From NAT127 sp041655035 (GTDB lineage: Bacteria > Pseudomonadota > Gammaproteobacteria > Pseudomonadales > Porticoccaceae), in contig JBAZCN010000176.1 of assembly GCA_041655035.1 (NCBI GenBank), forward strand, positions 1-6,298: a stretch of DNA of 6,298 nt, in the 5' to 3' direction. The translations under genes were made by a program, and so were the position numbers. Positions 1-5,317 of the stretch are shown one piece after another (positions within the stretch are counted from its first letter, which is position 1; each line of letters begins with the position of its first letter). The notes beneath the pieces were generated by a model that worked only from the letters and a program-made list of their open reading frames with translations, was not told where the DNA came from and made no database searches.

Positions 1-265
1 CTTGACCGCGGCGGCCATCCATACGGGCAAGGTGTATGTAGATGACACCTGGTCAACCGGCGGCACCAATACCCAGCACGCGCCGGACTGGACCCGCATC
101 GATCTGGGCGCGCGCTATCGGCTCCATCTGGCCGACAAGCCGGTAACGCTGCGCGCCACCGTGGAAAACGCGCTGGACGAGAACTACTGGACGGTCAGCA
201 CATTCGGCAACGCTCAACTGGGCTGGCCACGGATCGTCGTGCTCTCTGCGACGGTGGATTTCTAA
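1..265 (-). other. No supported minus-strand gene opposite the receptor end
   Basis: The strand opposite the receptor C-terminus stays open from about 610 down to 53, but its translation is a low-complexity string rich in Arg, Gln, His and Gly with no family resemblance. That is what a high-GC gene typically gives in the antisense frame. I see no separate gene here. Confidence 0.6.
1..265 (+). CDS. TonB-dependent siderophore receptor, C-terminal fragment
   Basis: This is the 3' end of an outer-membrane TonB-dependent receptor; the gene runs in from before the window and the reading frame is open at the left edge. About 87 residues are visible. They show the alternating beta-strand pattern of the last barrel strands, the family signature ENALDENYW near the end (a form of the N-x-F/L-D-x-x-Y motif of ferric-siderophore receptors), and a final Phe after ATVD, the usual outer-membrane C-terminal signal for BAM insertion. 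The closing segment (G-N-A-Q-L-G-W-P-R) resembles the FhuE/FpvA/FoxA-type receptors for hydroxamate and mixed siderophores. A PepSY-type reductase gene begins 3 nt after the stop, which supports a role in ferric-siderophore uptake. The actual ligand cannot be told from this fragment. Confidence 0.9.
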   Translation, partial: LTAAAIHTGKVYVDDTWSTGGTNTQHAPDWTRIDLGARYRLHLADKPVTLRATVENALDENYWTVSTFGNAQLGWPRIVVLSATVDF

Positions 266-268
266 ACG

Positions 269-1414
269 ATGAAGCCGCGCACGCTGCGCGTCTGGATCTG
301 GCTGCACAAGTGGAGCAGCCTGGTGTCGATGCTGTTTCTGCTGATGCTGTGCCTCACCGGCCTGCCGCTGATCTCTCACGAAGAGATCGAACACTGGCTC
401 GATCCGCATCCGGAGCTGGAAGCGGTTGCGCCGGGCACCCCCAGGCCCGCGCTGGAGGACTTGGTGCAGGAAGCCCTGTCCGCCCAGTCCGCCAACCATG
501 TGGTGCCCTTCGTCTTTTTCCCCGGGGACGAGCCCGAGGCGGTGGTCATCGCCACCGCCGCGACCATCAAGCCGCCCGCCACCGGCGATTGGGAAGGCTT
601 GCACTTTCACCAGTTCGACCAGCGCAACGGCAAGCTACTGGGGCAGGAGCCGCCGGCCAGGGGATTCATGTACTTCATGCTGCGGCTGCATGTGGACATG
701 TTCCTGCACCTGCCGGGCACGCTGTTTCTCGGCGCGATGGGGCTGCTGTTGATCGTGGCGGTGGTCTCGGGCGTGGTCGTCTACACGCCATTCATGCGCA
801 AGCTGGACTTCGCCACGATCCGTGCCGCGCGCGGGCCGCGCGTGTTGTGGCTGGACCTGCACAACCTGCTGGGCATCGTCACCCTGGCCTGGGTGTCGGT
901 GGTCGGCCTGACCGGCGTCATTAGCACGCTGGCGCAGCCGGCGGCGTCGCTGTGGCAGGGGACCGAGCTGGCCGAGATGATCGCGCCATACAAGGACGCC
1001 CCGCCGCTGACGCAGCGCGTGCCGCTGGACGTGGCCCTGGCCACGGCGCGCGAGACTGCACCGGACATGCGGCTGGTGGCGATGCACTTTCCCGGCAGGG
1101 ATTCCAGCGGCGACCACCATTATTCGGCGATCTTCGTCGGCAACACGCCGCTGACCAGCAGGCTCATCAAGCCCGCGCTGATCGACGCGCAGACCGGCGC
1201 GCTGACCGACATCCGCGAGATGCCCTGGTACGTAAAGGTGCTGTACCTGTCCAAGCCGCTGCACTTCGGCGACTACGGCGGCCTGCCGCTGAAGATCATC
1301 TGGGCGCTGCTGACGCTGATCACCATCGTCGTGCTGGGCAGCGGTATCTACCTATGGCTGCGCAAACCCGGCAGGGCGCGCGCTGCATCCGCGCCAGGGC
1401 GAGGGCAGGCATGA
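269..1414 (+). CDS. PepSY-associated membrane protein (PiuB/FoxB-like, probable ferrisiderophore reductase)
   Basis: A 381-residue inner-membrane protein of the PepSY_TM family (COG3182). Four hydrophobic helices are visible at about residues 16-36, 150-173, 199-219 and 343-364, with two larger loops, probably periplasmic, at about 37-140 and 220-340. Histidines sit next to the helices (H13 in WLHKW, H141 in RLHVDMF, H198 in DLHNLLG, H332 in KPLHFGDYGG). In the characterised relative FoxB, histidines of this kind bind heme and the protein reduces iron in imported ferric siderophores; the same role here is inference from family and context. It starts 3 nt after the TonB-receptor stop, with a modest GGTGGA ribosome-binding site at 253-258, so it is probably co-transcribed with the receptor. 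The C-terminus is a short basic tail. Confidence 0.88.
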   Translation: MKPRTLRVWIWLHKWSSLVSMLFLLMLCLTGLPLISHEEIEHWLDPHPELEAVAPGTPRPALEDLVQEALSAQSANHVVPFVFFPGDEPEAVVIATAATIKPPATGDWEGLHFHQFDQRNGKLLGQEPPARGFMYFMLRLHVDMFLHLPGTLFLGAMGLLLIVAVVSGVVVYTPFMRKLDFATIRAARGPRVLWLDLHNLLGIVTLAWVSVVGLTGVISTLAQPAASLWQGTELAEMIAPYKDAPPLTQRVPLDVALATARETAPDMRLVAMHFPGRDSSGDHHYSAIFVGNTPLTSRLIKPALIDAQTGALTDIREMPWYVKVLYLSKPLHFGDYGGLPLKIIWALLTLITIVVLGSGIYLWLRKPGRARAASAPGRGQA

Positions 1415-1617
1415 GCCGTACCTCGGGGCGGCAGCGGCAATCGCTGTGGGCCATCTTCCGCGTTCCGGTTTTGCTGGCTGTGCTGAGTATCATCGGTCTG
1501 GTGTCGGCGCTGGTGGGCGATGAGCTGTGGGATGTGCTGTCGTGGGTGATGCTGGGCGTTCCCATCGTGCTGATCGCCTGGTGCCTGCGGCCAGGGCGCA
1601 GCGCTTGTAATCTGTAG
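1411..1617 (+). CDS. Small two-helix membrane protein of the siderophore operon
   Basis: A 68-residue protein starting at the ATG inside an ATGA overlap with the PepSY-type gene, an arrangement typical of translational coupling. The frame stays open much further upstream (from about 952), but that part lies in the shadow of the PepSY gene and reads as low-complexity Arg/Ala/Gly sequence, so the overlap ATG is the credible start. The protein has a basic N-terminus, a first hydrophobic helix at about residues 13-35 and a second at about 43-59, then a short basic tail. Small proteins of this shape are commonly found behind PepSY reductases in proteobacteria, usually annotated as hypothetical. 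Its position suggests a partner or accessory subunit of the reductase, but the sequence shows no catalytic motif and I assign no function. Confidence 0.75.
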   Translation: MSRTSGRQRQSLWAIFRVPVLLAVLSIIGLVSALVGDELWDVLSWVMLGVPIVLIAWCLRPGRSACNL

Positions 1618-1632
1618 CCAGGAGACTACAAT
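1605..1632 (+). promoter_or_regulatory. Sigma70-type promoter with inverted repeat for the toxin-antitoxin pair
   Basis: A TTGTAA -35 element (1605-1610) and a TACAAT -10 element (1627-1632) are separated by 16 bp. The promoter carries an inverted repeat, TGTAG at 1613-1617 and CTACA at 1626-1630 with 8 bp between, placed over the -10 and spacer where an autorepressing antitoxin would be expected to bind. The predicted transcription start (about 1638-1640) falls on the toxin ATG at 1639. Part of the promoter lies in the last codons of the upstream small membrane protein. Binding by the antitoxin is inferred from family behaviour. Confidence 0.55.
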
Positions 1633-1638
1633 ATCGCT

Positions 1639-1959
1639 ATGTACAGCGTCATCGAAACCGAGTCATTCGTGCAGTGGGTAGACAGCCTGCGCGATATGCC
1701 TACCCGCATTCGGTTGCGCCGTCGCCTTGGCAAGGCCGCGCGCGGCAACCTGGGCGACGTCAAGCCCGTTGGCCAAGGTGTGTGGGAGATGCGCGAATTC
1801 TTCGGCCCGGGCTGGCGCATGTACTACCTGAAGCAAGGAACCACCATCATCCCGATGCTCGGAGGCGGCGACAAGTCCACCCAGGAGCGCGATATTGAAC
1901 GAGCCCAAGCGATGGCTCTGGAGTTGCAGAATGAGCAAGATCAAGACCCGCCCGTTTGA
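1639..1959 (+). CDS. Type II toxin, RelE/ParE superfamily (Gp49/HigB-like)
   Basis: A 106-residue protein of the phage Gp49-like / HigB-like group of the RelE superfamily, the 'addiction module killer protein' type exemplified by HI1419. Recognisable blocks are GNLGDVKPVG (residues 36-45), EMR (50-52), GPGWRMYY (56-63) and GGGDKSTQ (75-82), the last being a strong family hallmark. Relatives act as ribosome-dependent mRNA interferases. The start is fixed by the conserved N-terminus (MYSVIETESF) and by an in-frame TAG at 1615. The only ribosome-binding-like sequence (AGGAG, 1620-1624) is 14 nt from the ATG, too far for normal use, and the promoter implies an almost leaderless mRNA. The C-terminal residues 97-106 overlap the antitoxin gene. 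Complete and apparently intact. Confidence 0.9.
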   Translation: MYSVIETESFVQWVDSLRDMPTRIRLRRRLGKAARGNLGDVKPVGQGVWEMREFFGPGWRMYYLKQGTTIIPMLGGGDKSTQERDIERAQAMALELQNEQDQDPPV

Positions 1960-2227
1960 TATGGCGAATTATCTGGGCAACGAGGAAGAAGTAGTCGAGT
2001 ACTTGGGACAAGTGCTGGAGGATGGTGATCCCGCCGAACTGGCCGCGGCCCTGGGCGACATTGCCCGTGCGCGCGGCATGACCCAGCTTGCGCGCGATAC
2101 CGGCCTCTCCCGCGAGAGTCTCTACAAGAGCCTCTCCGGCGAGCGCGCCCCGAGCTCGGACACGCTGTTCAAGGTCATCCATGCCATGGGCTTCAAGCTC
2201 ACATTGGAGCCGGTGACGCATGGCTGA
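1931..2227 (+). CDS. Antitoxin with helix-turn-helix (HI1420-like addiction module antidote)
   Basis: A 98-residue antitoxin paired with the preceding toxin. It has the family's N-terminal block (T-x-P-F-D-x-A-x-Y-L, residues 6-15), then DGDPAELAAALGDIARARGM (31-50), then a Xre-type helix-turn-helix at about 47-68 (TQLARDTGLSRESLYKSLSG) and a closing helix (KVIHAMGFKL). The family neutralises the toxin by direct binding and represses the shared promoter through the helix-turn-helix. I chose the ATG at 1931 because it gives the conserved N-terminus; an in-frame ATG at 1895 would add twelve unconserved residues. The gene overlaps the toxin by 29 nt, which suggests translational coupling. Toxin-first order is normal for this family. 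There is no canonical terminator downstream; the next gene converges on it from the right. Confidence 0.9.
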   Translation: MSKIKTRPFDMANYLGNEEEVVEYLGQVLEDGDPAELAAALGDIARARGMTQLARDTGLSRESLYKSLSGERAPSSDTLFKVIHAMGFKLTLEPVTHG

Positions 2228-2308
2228 TGGCTGTTTCCTTGCCCGCCTCGATGCATCGGCGTTAGCGATGCCGCGCTGGCGGTCAGCGACAACAGCGCCA
2301 CCTGAGAC

Positions 2309-3124
2309 TCATGTTCCCGGATTGGATTTCGACACCGCATTTTCTATGATCGACCGCCATTGGTCGGTCACCGGCAGCAAGAACACTCCGCCAAGTGTTT
2401 TTTCAAGCTCGGCGGCGCTCAATATCTTTTTAACCGGCTCTTTTTCTTTCTCGCGAATGGTCAGCTGATTGTTGAGCAGCGTGTAGCGGGTGTCGGATGT
2501 CGCCCGGGCGAGCATCAGGTGGTGACGGAATTTTGACGACGGATGCTTGGACGTGTACCAGTTGGCCACCTCGAAATCGACAGGCTGCTGCGGTTCATTG
2601 GATAGCTGGTATACCGGTTGCCAGCGTTGATTCAGATGGGCTTCCAGCCGATAGCCATGGGGTGTCGGTATCACCCGGAAGAGTTCATGGCCTGTCGATT
2701 GTGGCTGGTCAGTCGCAAATAACAGCGGACGGGTGAGCACCAGGCCGCCGAAGCCGACATCGCTCAGCCACCACTGGTCTTCGACGCGCACCCGCAGAAC
2801 CATATGGGTGCGCGGCACCACCGCATCGTCGGGCAGCATCCACATCACCCGGCCGATCAACGGCTCCACTTCAAAACCCATGCTCCGCAGAACCTGCAGG
2901 AAAAAGCCGTTCTGCTCGAAACAATAGCCGCCGCGCCCCTGGGTGACCAGCTTGGTTTCGACGGCCCGGGTGTCGATGTCGATATCGCGATCCAGCAGCA
3001 CGTCGATGTTTTCAAACGGAATGCTTGCCGGGTGGAGCTGGTGCAGCGCCTGCAGGGTCGACAAGGTGGGCGCGAACTCGCCGCCAAAGCCGATACGGGA
3101 AAAGTATGCGTCTAGATTGATCAC
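2309..3124 (-). CDS. nat: Arylamine N-acetyltransferase
   Basis: A 271-residue arylamine N-acetyltransferase, a full-length member of the family (bacterial NATs are about 270-280 residues). It transfers acetyl from acetyl-CoA to arylamines, arylhydrazines or arylhydroxylamines in the cytoplasm. The Cys-His-Asp catalytic triad is present: C68 in RGGYCFEQN, H107 in RTHMVL and D122 in LSDVGFGG. The conserved N-terminal PFENIDV (36-42) is also there. The start is GTG at 3124, supported by GGGAG (3132-3136) with 7-nt spacing and by the typical N-terminus (LDAYFSRIGF). That ribosome-binding site overlaps the end of the upstream DUF606 gene, whose stop lies 4 nt away, so the two are probably translationally coupled. 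It is the last gene of the minus-strand operon and converges on the antitoxin. Substrate is unknown; linkage to a nitroreductase points to arylamines or hydroxylamines. Confidence 0.93.
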   Translation of the reverse strand: MINLDAYFSRIGFGGEFAPTLSTLQALHQLHPASIPFENIDVLLDRDIDIDTRAVETKLVTQGRGGYCFEQNGFFLQVLRSMGFEVEPLIGRVMWMLPDDAVVPRTHMVLRVRVEDQWWLSDVGFGGLVLTRPLLFATDQPQSTGHELFRVIPTPHGYRLEAHLNQRWQPVYQLSNEPQQPVDFEVANWYTSKHPSSKFRHHLMLARATSDTRYTLLNNQLTIREKEKEPVKKILSAAELEKTLGGVFLLPVTDQWRSIIENAVSKSNPGT

Positions 3125-3128
3125 CGGA

Positions 3129-3572
3129 TTACTCCCTGTTGATTAAAATAATGCCGATGGCCAGGGCCACGACTCCCAGCGCCCGACTGGCGTTGAAGGA
3201 TTTTACCGGCAACTCGAACCAGCCGAAATGACTGGCGGTGATTGCCACCAGGAGCTGGCCGGTCAGCGCGTAGCTCATCATCGGGCCGATACCCATTTTC
3301 GGTATCAGGTAGTAAAACAGGCCTACTCCCAGTGCGGCCAGGGCGCCTCCCGAGAACCACAGGTAGGGCGGCACCGAGCGCACTTCGCCTGCGGATGGAT
3401 AGTCGGTCGTCAGCAGCGCGGCGGCCACGAGCGTAAACAGACAGCTGAACGCGAATGCTACGGCGGTACCCAGCAGAGAACTCTGCAGAATGACGCCCAG
3501 CCTGGCGTTCATGCTGGCCTGCGTGGCGATGGCGGCGCCGGCGATCAGGGCGAGGAGGCCGGAGTAATTCAT
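3129..3572 (-). CDS. DMT-superfamily small transporter, YdcZ/DUF606 family
   Basis: A 147-residue, almost entirely hydrophobic inner-membrane protein of the YdcZ/DUF606 family in the drug/metabolite transporter superfamily. About five helices are visible (roughly residues 3-24, 30-54, 69-90, 95-115 and 127-145). Typical family features are the N-terminal AGAAIATQASMNARLG, with its small-residue helix and Q-x-x-x-N pattern, and the YYLIPKMG-IGP-MSY segment in the middle. Proteins this size are thought to work as dimers; substrates of the family are mostly unknown. Its ATG overlaps the nitroreductase stop (ATGA at 3572-3569) with AGGA 7 nt upstream, and the acetyltransferase starts 4 nt after it, so it belongs to a coupled three-gene unit. 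Export of a reduced or acetylated product is plausible from context only. Confidence 0.85.
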   Translation of the reverse strand: MNYSGLLALIAGAAIATQASMNARLGVILQSSLLGTAVAFAFSCLFTLVAAALLTTDYPSAGEVRSVPPYLWFSGGALAALGVGLFYYLIPKMGIGPMMSYALTGQLLVAITASHFGWFELPVKSFNASRALGVVALAIGIILINRE

Positions 3573-4204
3573 GACCGCATCCTGATGACCAGATCGTCGT
3601 AGTGGCGCCGTATCTTTGGAAGCAGGGCAGCGGCATCCGCCGGATGCCGTTCACCGACGGCGCAGATGGCCGATGTGGTCAGCCCCTGCCCGGTGAGTCC
3701 CAGCACCCTGTCATAGTCGTCGCTGCTGATGCCGGTCATCGGGCAGGTGTCGATGCCCATCAGCGCGGCGCAGGTCAGGAAGTTGCCCAGTGCGATATAG
3801 GCCTGTTGCTGCGCCCAGTGGCGGCGCTGTTGTGCGGTTTTTTCAGTTATCAGGACGTGCTCATAGTGAGCCGCCATGCCGTGCACCGCCTCGGCGGCGA
3901 TAGCGCGCGCAGCGGCGAGCCGGTGGAGATGCTCCGCGATAAATGCCTGGTCGATGTCGGTTTTTGCAGCGAACACAACCAAATGAGAACTGTGCACTAT
4001 CTTGTCCTGCCCCTGGGAGTAGTCCAGTAACTGGTGTCGCAACGGCATCGATTCTACCACCACCAGTTGGTAGGGCTGTAAGCCGTAGGACGACGCCGAC
4101 AGCCGGGTTGCTTCCAGCAGGTCGCGCAGCTGGTGATCGGGGAGTCGCCGGCTGGAAAACTGCTTGACGGCGTAGCGCCAATGCAGGGCTTGCAGGATAT
4201 CCAT
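3569..4204 (-). CDS. NfsB-like nitroreductase / NAD(P)H-dependent FMN oxidoreductase
   Basis: A 211-residue member of the nitroreductase family, close in length and layout to E. coli NfsB (217 residues). Visible features are the FMN-phosphate-binding N-terminus (RYAVKQF, residues 10-16), SASSYGLQPY (36-45), HLVVFAAKT (74-82), the long helix with QQQAYIALGNFL (122-133), and GIDTCPMTGI (140-149), equivalent to the G-(L/I)-D-x-x-P-(I/M)-x-G flavin-binding loop. Such enzymes reduce nitro groups, quinones or flavins in the cytoplasm using NAD(P)H. A GTG at 4231 would add nine residues, but the ATG at 4204 has GAGGTG (4211-4216) at 6-nt spacing and the standard N-terminus MDILQAL, so I prefer it. 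The stop overlaps the start of the DUF606 gene. Confidence 0.9.
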   Translation of the reverse strand: MDILQALHWRYAVKQFSSRRLPDHQLRDLLEATRLSASSYGLQPYQLVVVESMPLRHQLLDYSQGQDKIVHSSHLVVFAAKTDIDQAFIAEHLHRLAAARAIAAEAVHGMAAHYEHVLITEKTAQQRRHWAQQQAYIALGNFLTCAALMGIDTCPMTGISSDDYDRVLGLTGQGLTTSAICAVGERHPADAAALLPKIRRHYDDLVIRMRS

Positions 4205-4266
4205 GGGTTGCACCTCGGTAAGTGGAAACACTGGGTAATCGTAGCGGCGCCTGCGGCTGGTGGCAT

Positions 4267-4881
4267 TTACATAGGTTGATTTTGCAGTTTTTTTCGTATC
4301 CGGCTGAGTTGCGTGGCAGTGATGCCCAGATGGGACGCGATGTGATACTGCGGAACGCGATTCACCAGTGACGGATAATGGCTGACAAAGCGCTGGTAGC
4401 GCTGCGTGGCGTCTTCCTGGACCAGTTCGACCTCCCTGGGTTCCTTGGCGAGCAACCAGTTTTTTTCCAGGTAATGGATCTGGAACAGCTTTAGATCGTC
4501 GCTATCCATTAACAGCTGGCGATAGGCTTTGAAGTGGATTTCGATGACCTGCGAGGGCTCCAGCGCTTCGATGGTGAAACGTGATGGTGTGACCGTCAGC
4601 AGCGCGCTCATGGAGCCGGGGAATTGTCCTTCCTCGAAGAATATCTTGGTATATTCACTGCCGCTTCCGTCAGTGATAAATACTCTGAAAAGGCCGGAGA
4701 ACACAAAGGCGAAGGAAGCGGGAATCTGCCCTGCGGGGTAGAGGTGGTGGTATTTATTCACCGAAACGAACTTGCAGATCGCCCGCAGCGCTTCCCATGT
4801 TTCGTTCGTCAAGGGGTGGTAGCTGTCCATGGCGCGCTTCAGCGCGTCGAAGGCTTGTTGGCGATTGGTATCGTCGTTCAA
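4267..4881 (-). CDS. Crp/Fnr-family transcriptional regulator
   Basis: A 204-residue regulator with a cyclic-nucleotide-binding-like beta barrel (about residues 20-125), a long connecting helix (about 126-150) and a C-terminal winged helix-turn-helix (about 174-200, containing YHIASHLGITATQLSRIRKKL split by the turn at LGIT). The barrel has FFEEGQFPGSMSALLTVTP followed by RFTIEAL rather than the R-(S/T)-A phosphate cassette of cAMP-binding Crp, so cAMP is unlikely to be its ligand. There is only one cysteine (C36), so no Fnr-type iron-sulfur cluster. The start is TTG at 4881, supported by GGGAGGA (4894-4888) at 6-nt spacing; the next ATG would begin at residue 18. It lies 62 nt upstream of the nitroreductase start on the same strand, so it probably controls that operon. 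Its ligand is unknown. Confidence 0.85.
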   Translation of the reverse strand: MNDDTNRQQAFDALKRAMDSYHPLTNETWEALRAICKFVSVNKYHHLYPAGQIPASFAFVFSGLFRVFITDGSGSEYTKIFFEEGQFPGSMSALLTVTPSRFTIEALEPSQVIEIHFKAYRQLLMDSDDLKLFQIHYLEKNWLLAKEPREVELVQEDATQRYQRFVSHYPSLVNRVPQYHIASHLGITATQLSRIRKKLQNQPM

Positions 4882-5000
4882 GGATGATCCTCCCGTTTGT
4901 CAAATTTATGCCGTGGAATTCCGTATCGCCGCTCTGGCGCGGGGGCGGCGCTGATCCACGGCGCCGACCTCGAGGCAGAGAGTATCCTCGAGCGGCCTGC
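4882..5000. other. Intergenic stretch between RND remnant and Crp-type gene
   Basis: No convincing gene is seen on either strand. It holds the Crp-type gene's ribosome-binding site (4888-4894), the nested inverted repeat described separately, and two close copies of CCTCGAG (4968-4974 and 4986-4992). It is probably the leftover 3' flank of the lost efflux operon plus the leader of the regulator gene. No clear promoter for the regulator was found. Confidence 0.5.
4910..4962. repeat. Nested inverted repeat upstream of the Crp-type gene
   Basis: Two perfect 8-bp arms, GCCGTGGA at 4910-4917 and TCCACGGC at 4955-4962, enclose a second pair, CGCCGC at 4927-4932 and GCGGCG at 4945-4950. Together they could form a long GC-rich stem in RNA. 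On the minus strand the stem lies between the RND remnant and the ribosome-binding site of the Crp-type gene. No U-run follows it, so it is not a canonical intrinsic terminator. It could weaken read-through from the SoxR promoter or act on the mRNA leader. Confidence 0.4.
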
Positions 5001-5226
5001 TCAAGACGTCCTCGGGCCGAGGGCCGGTTCGGCGTCGGCGAGCTGGCGGCTGCGCGCCGTCTGCCGCATATGATTGCGGGCCAGTACAGTGTAGATCGTG
5101 GGCAGCACGAACAGAGTGAACAGCGTTCCGACCAGCATACCGCAGACGATCACCGTTGCAATCAGCCAAAGCCAGAGGCTGTCCAATATTGCCGCTGTCC
5201 AGTACTGCCGCCATCAAACGCCCCAT
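5001..5226 (-). pseudogene. Remnant of an RND efflux-pump permease (C-terminal end)
   Basis: The 5186-5001 part translates to the very end of an RND inner-membrane permease: LIATVIVCGMLVGTLFTLFVLPTIYTVLAR (split here for reading as LIATVIVCGML plus VGTLFTLFVLPTIYT) matches the last transmembrane helix of HAE1-type pumps, followed by a polar tail. A full permease is over 1000 residues; only about 60 remain, and the frame meets a TGA at about 5208-5206. A separate ATG at 5226-5224, with GGGAG at 5240-5236 (9-nt spacing), opens a different frame that runs into the remnant out of frame (GQPLALA, then nonsense), so either a deletion joined an old gene start to the pump's end or a frameshift also occurred. 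The remnant faces a SoxR-type promoter, and SoxR is known to control RND pumps such as MexGHI in Pseudomonas. Confidence 0.6.
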
Positions 5227-5235
5227 AGCCCGTCA

Positions 5236-5240
5236 CTCCC
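5236..5240 (-). promoter_or_regulatory. Orphaned ribosome-binding site of the lost SoxR target
   Basis: GGGAG on the minus strand is followed at 9 nt by ATG (5226-5224). It lies about 63-67 nt downstream of the predicted leftward transcription start. It looks like the retained start of the gene that the SoxR promoter once served; the reading frame after the ATG soon runs into the RND remnant out of frame. Confidence 0.45.
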
Positions 5241-5288
5241 GATCTATCGTTTGGCCAGAATAAGTGGTCGTGGTATTCGCAACAGGGG

Positions 5289-5317
5289 TTGCAAAGCCAC
5301 TGGGCGCGCACTATAAA
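5289..5317 (+). promoter_or_regulatory. soxR promoter
   Basis: TTGCAA (-35, 5289-5294) and TATAAA (-10, 5312-5317) are separated by 17 bp, a good sigma70 promoter pointing at soxR. The expected transcription start, about 5324, is inside the SoxR operator, so SoxR bound there should repress its own synthesis. The -10 overlaps the -10 of the leftward promoter back to back. Confidence 0.65.

Noticed and set aside
952..1410. Open frame upstream of the 68-residue small protein, giving a 221-residue protein if started at 952
   Set aside because: This part overlaps the PepSY gene in another frame and reads as Arg/Ala/Gly-rich low-complexity sequence without any helix or motif; the ATG in the ATGA overlap at 1411 begins the plausible membrane protein.
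2253..2298. Hairpins between the converging antitoxin and acetyltransferase genes (GCATCG/CGATGC at 2253-2271; GCGCTG/CAGCGC at 2273-2298) as a bidirectional terminator
   Set aside because: Both stems are only 6 bp and neither is followed by a T-run on either strand.
3602..4030. Plus-strand 142-residue open frame across the nitroreductase gene, and similar frames across the acetyltransferase
   Set aside because: They are shadows of well-identified minus-strand genes, have no family resemblance and no supporting ribosome-binding sites.
4205..4231. GTG at 4231 as the nitroreductase start
   Set aside because: It would add nine residues not seen in the family, while the ATG at 4204 has GAGGTG at 6-nt spacing and the standard N-terminus.
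4898..4903. TTGACA on the minus strand as a -35 element for the Crp-type gene
   Set aside because: It lies only 3 nt before the ribosome-binding site, so a matching -10 would fall inside the coding region.
4906..5226. 106-residue minus-strand open frame beginning at an ATG with a fair ribosome-binding site
   Set aside because: After about 23 residues it runs antiparallel in meaning to the RND remnant frame and becomes an Arg/Pro-rich string. The start signal may be real but the product looks like a deletion scar, so it is treated within the pseudogene entry.
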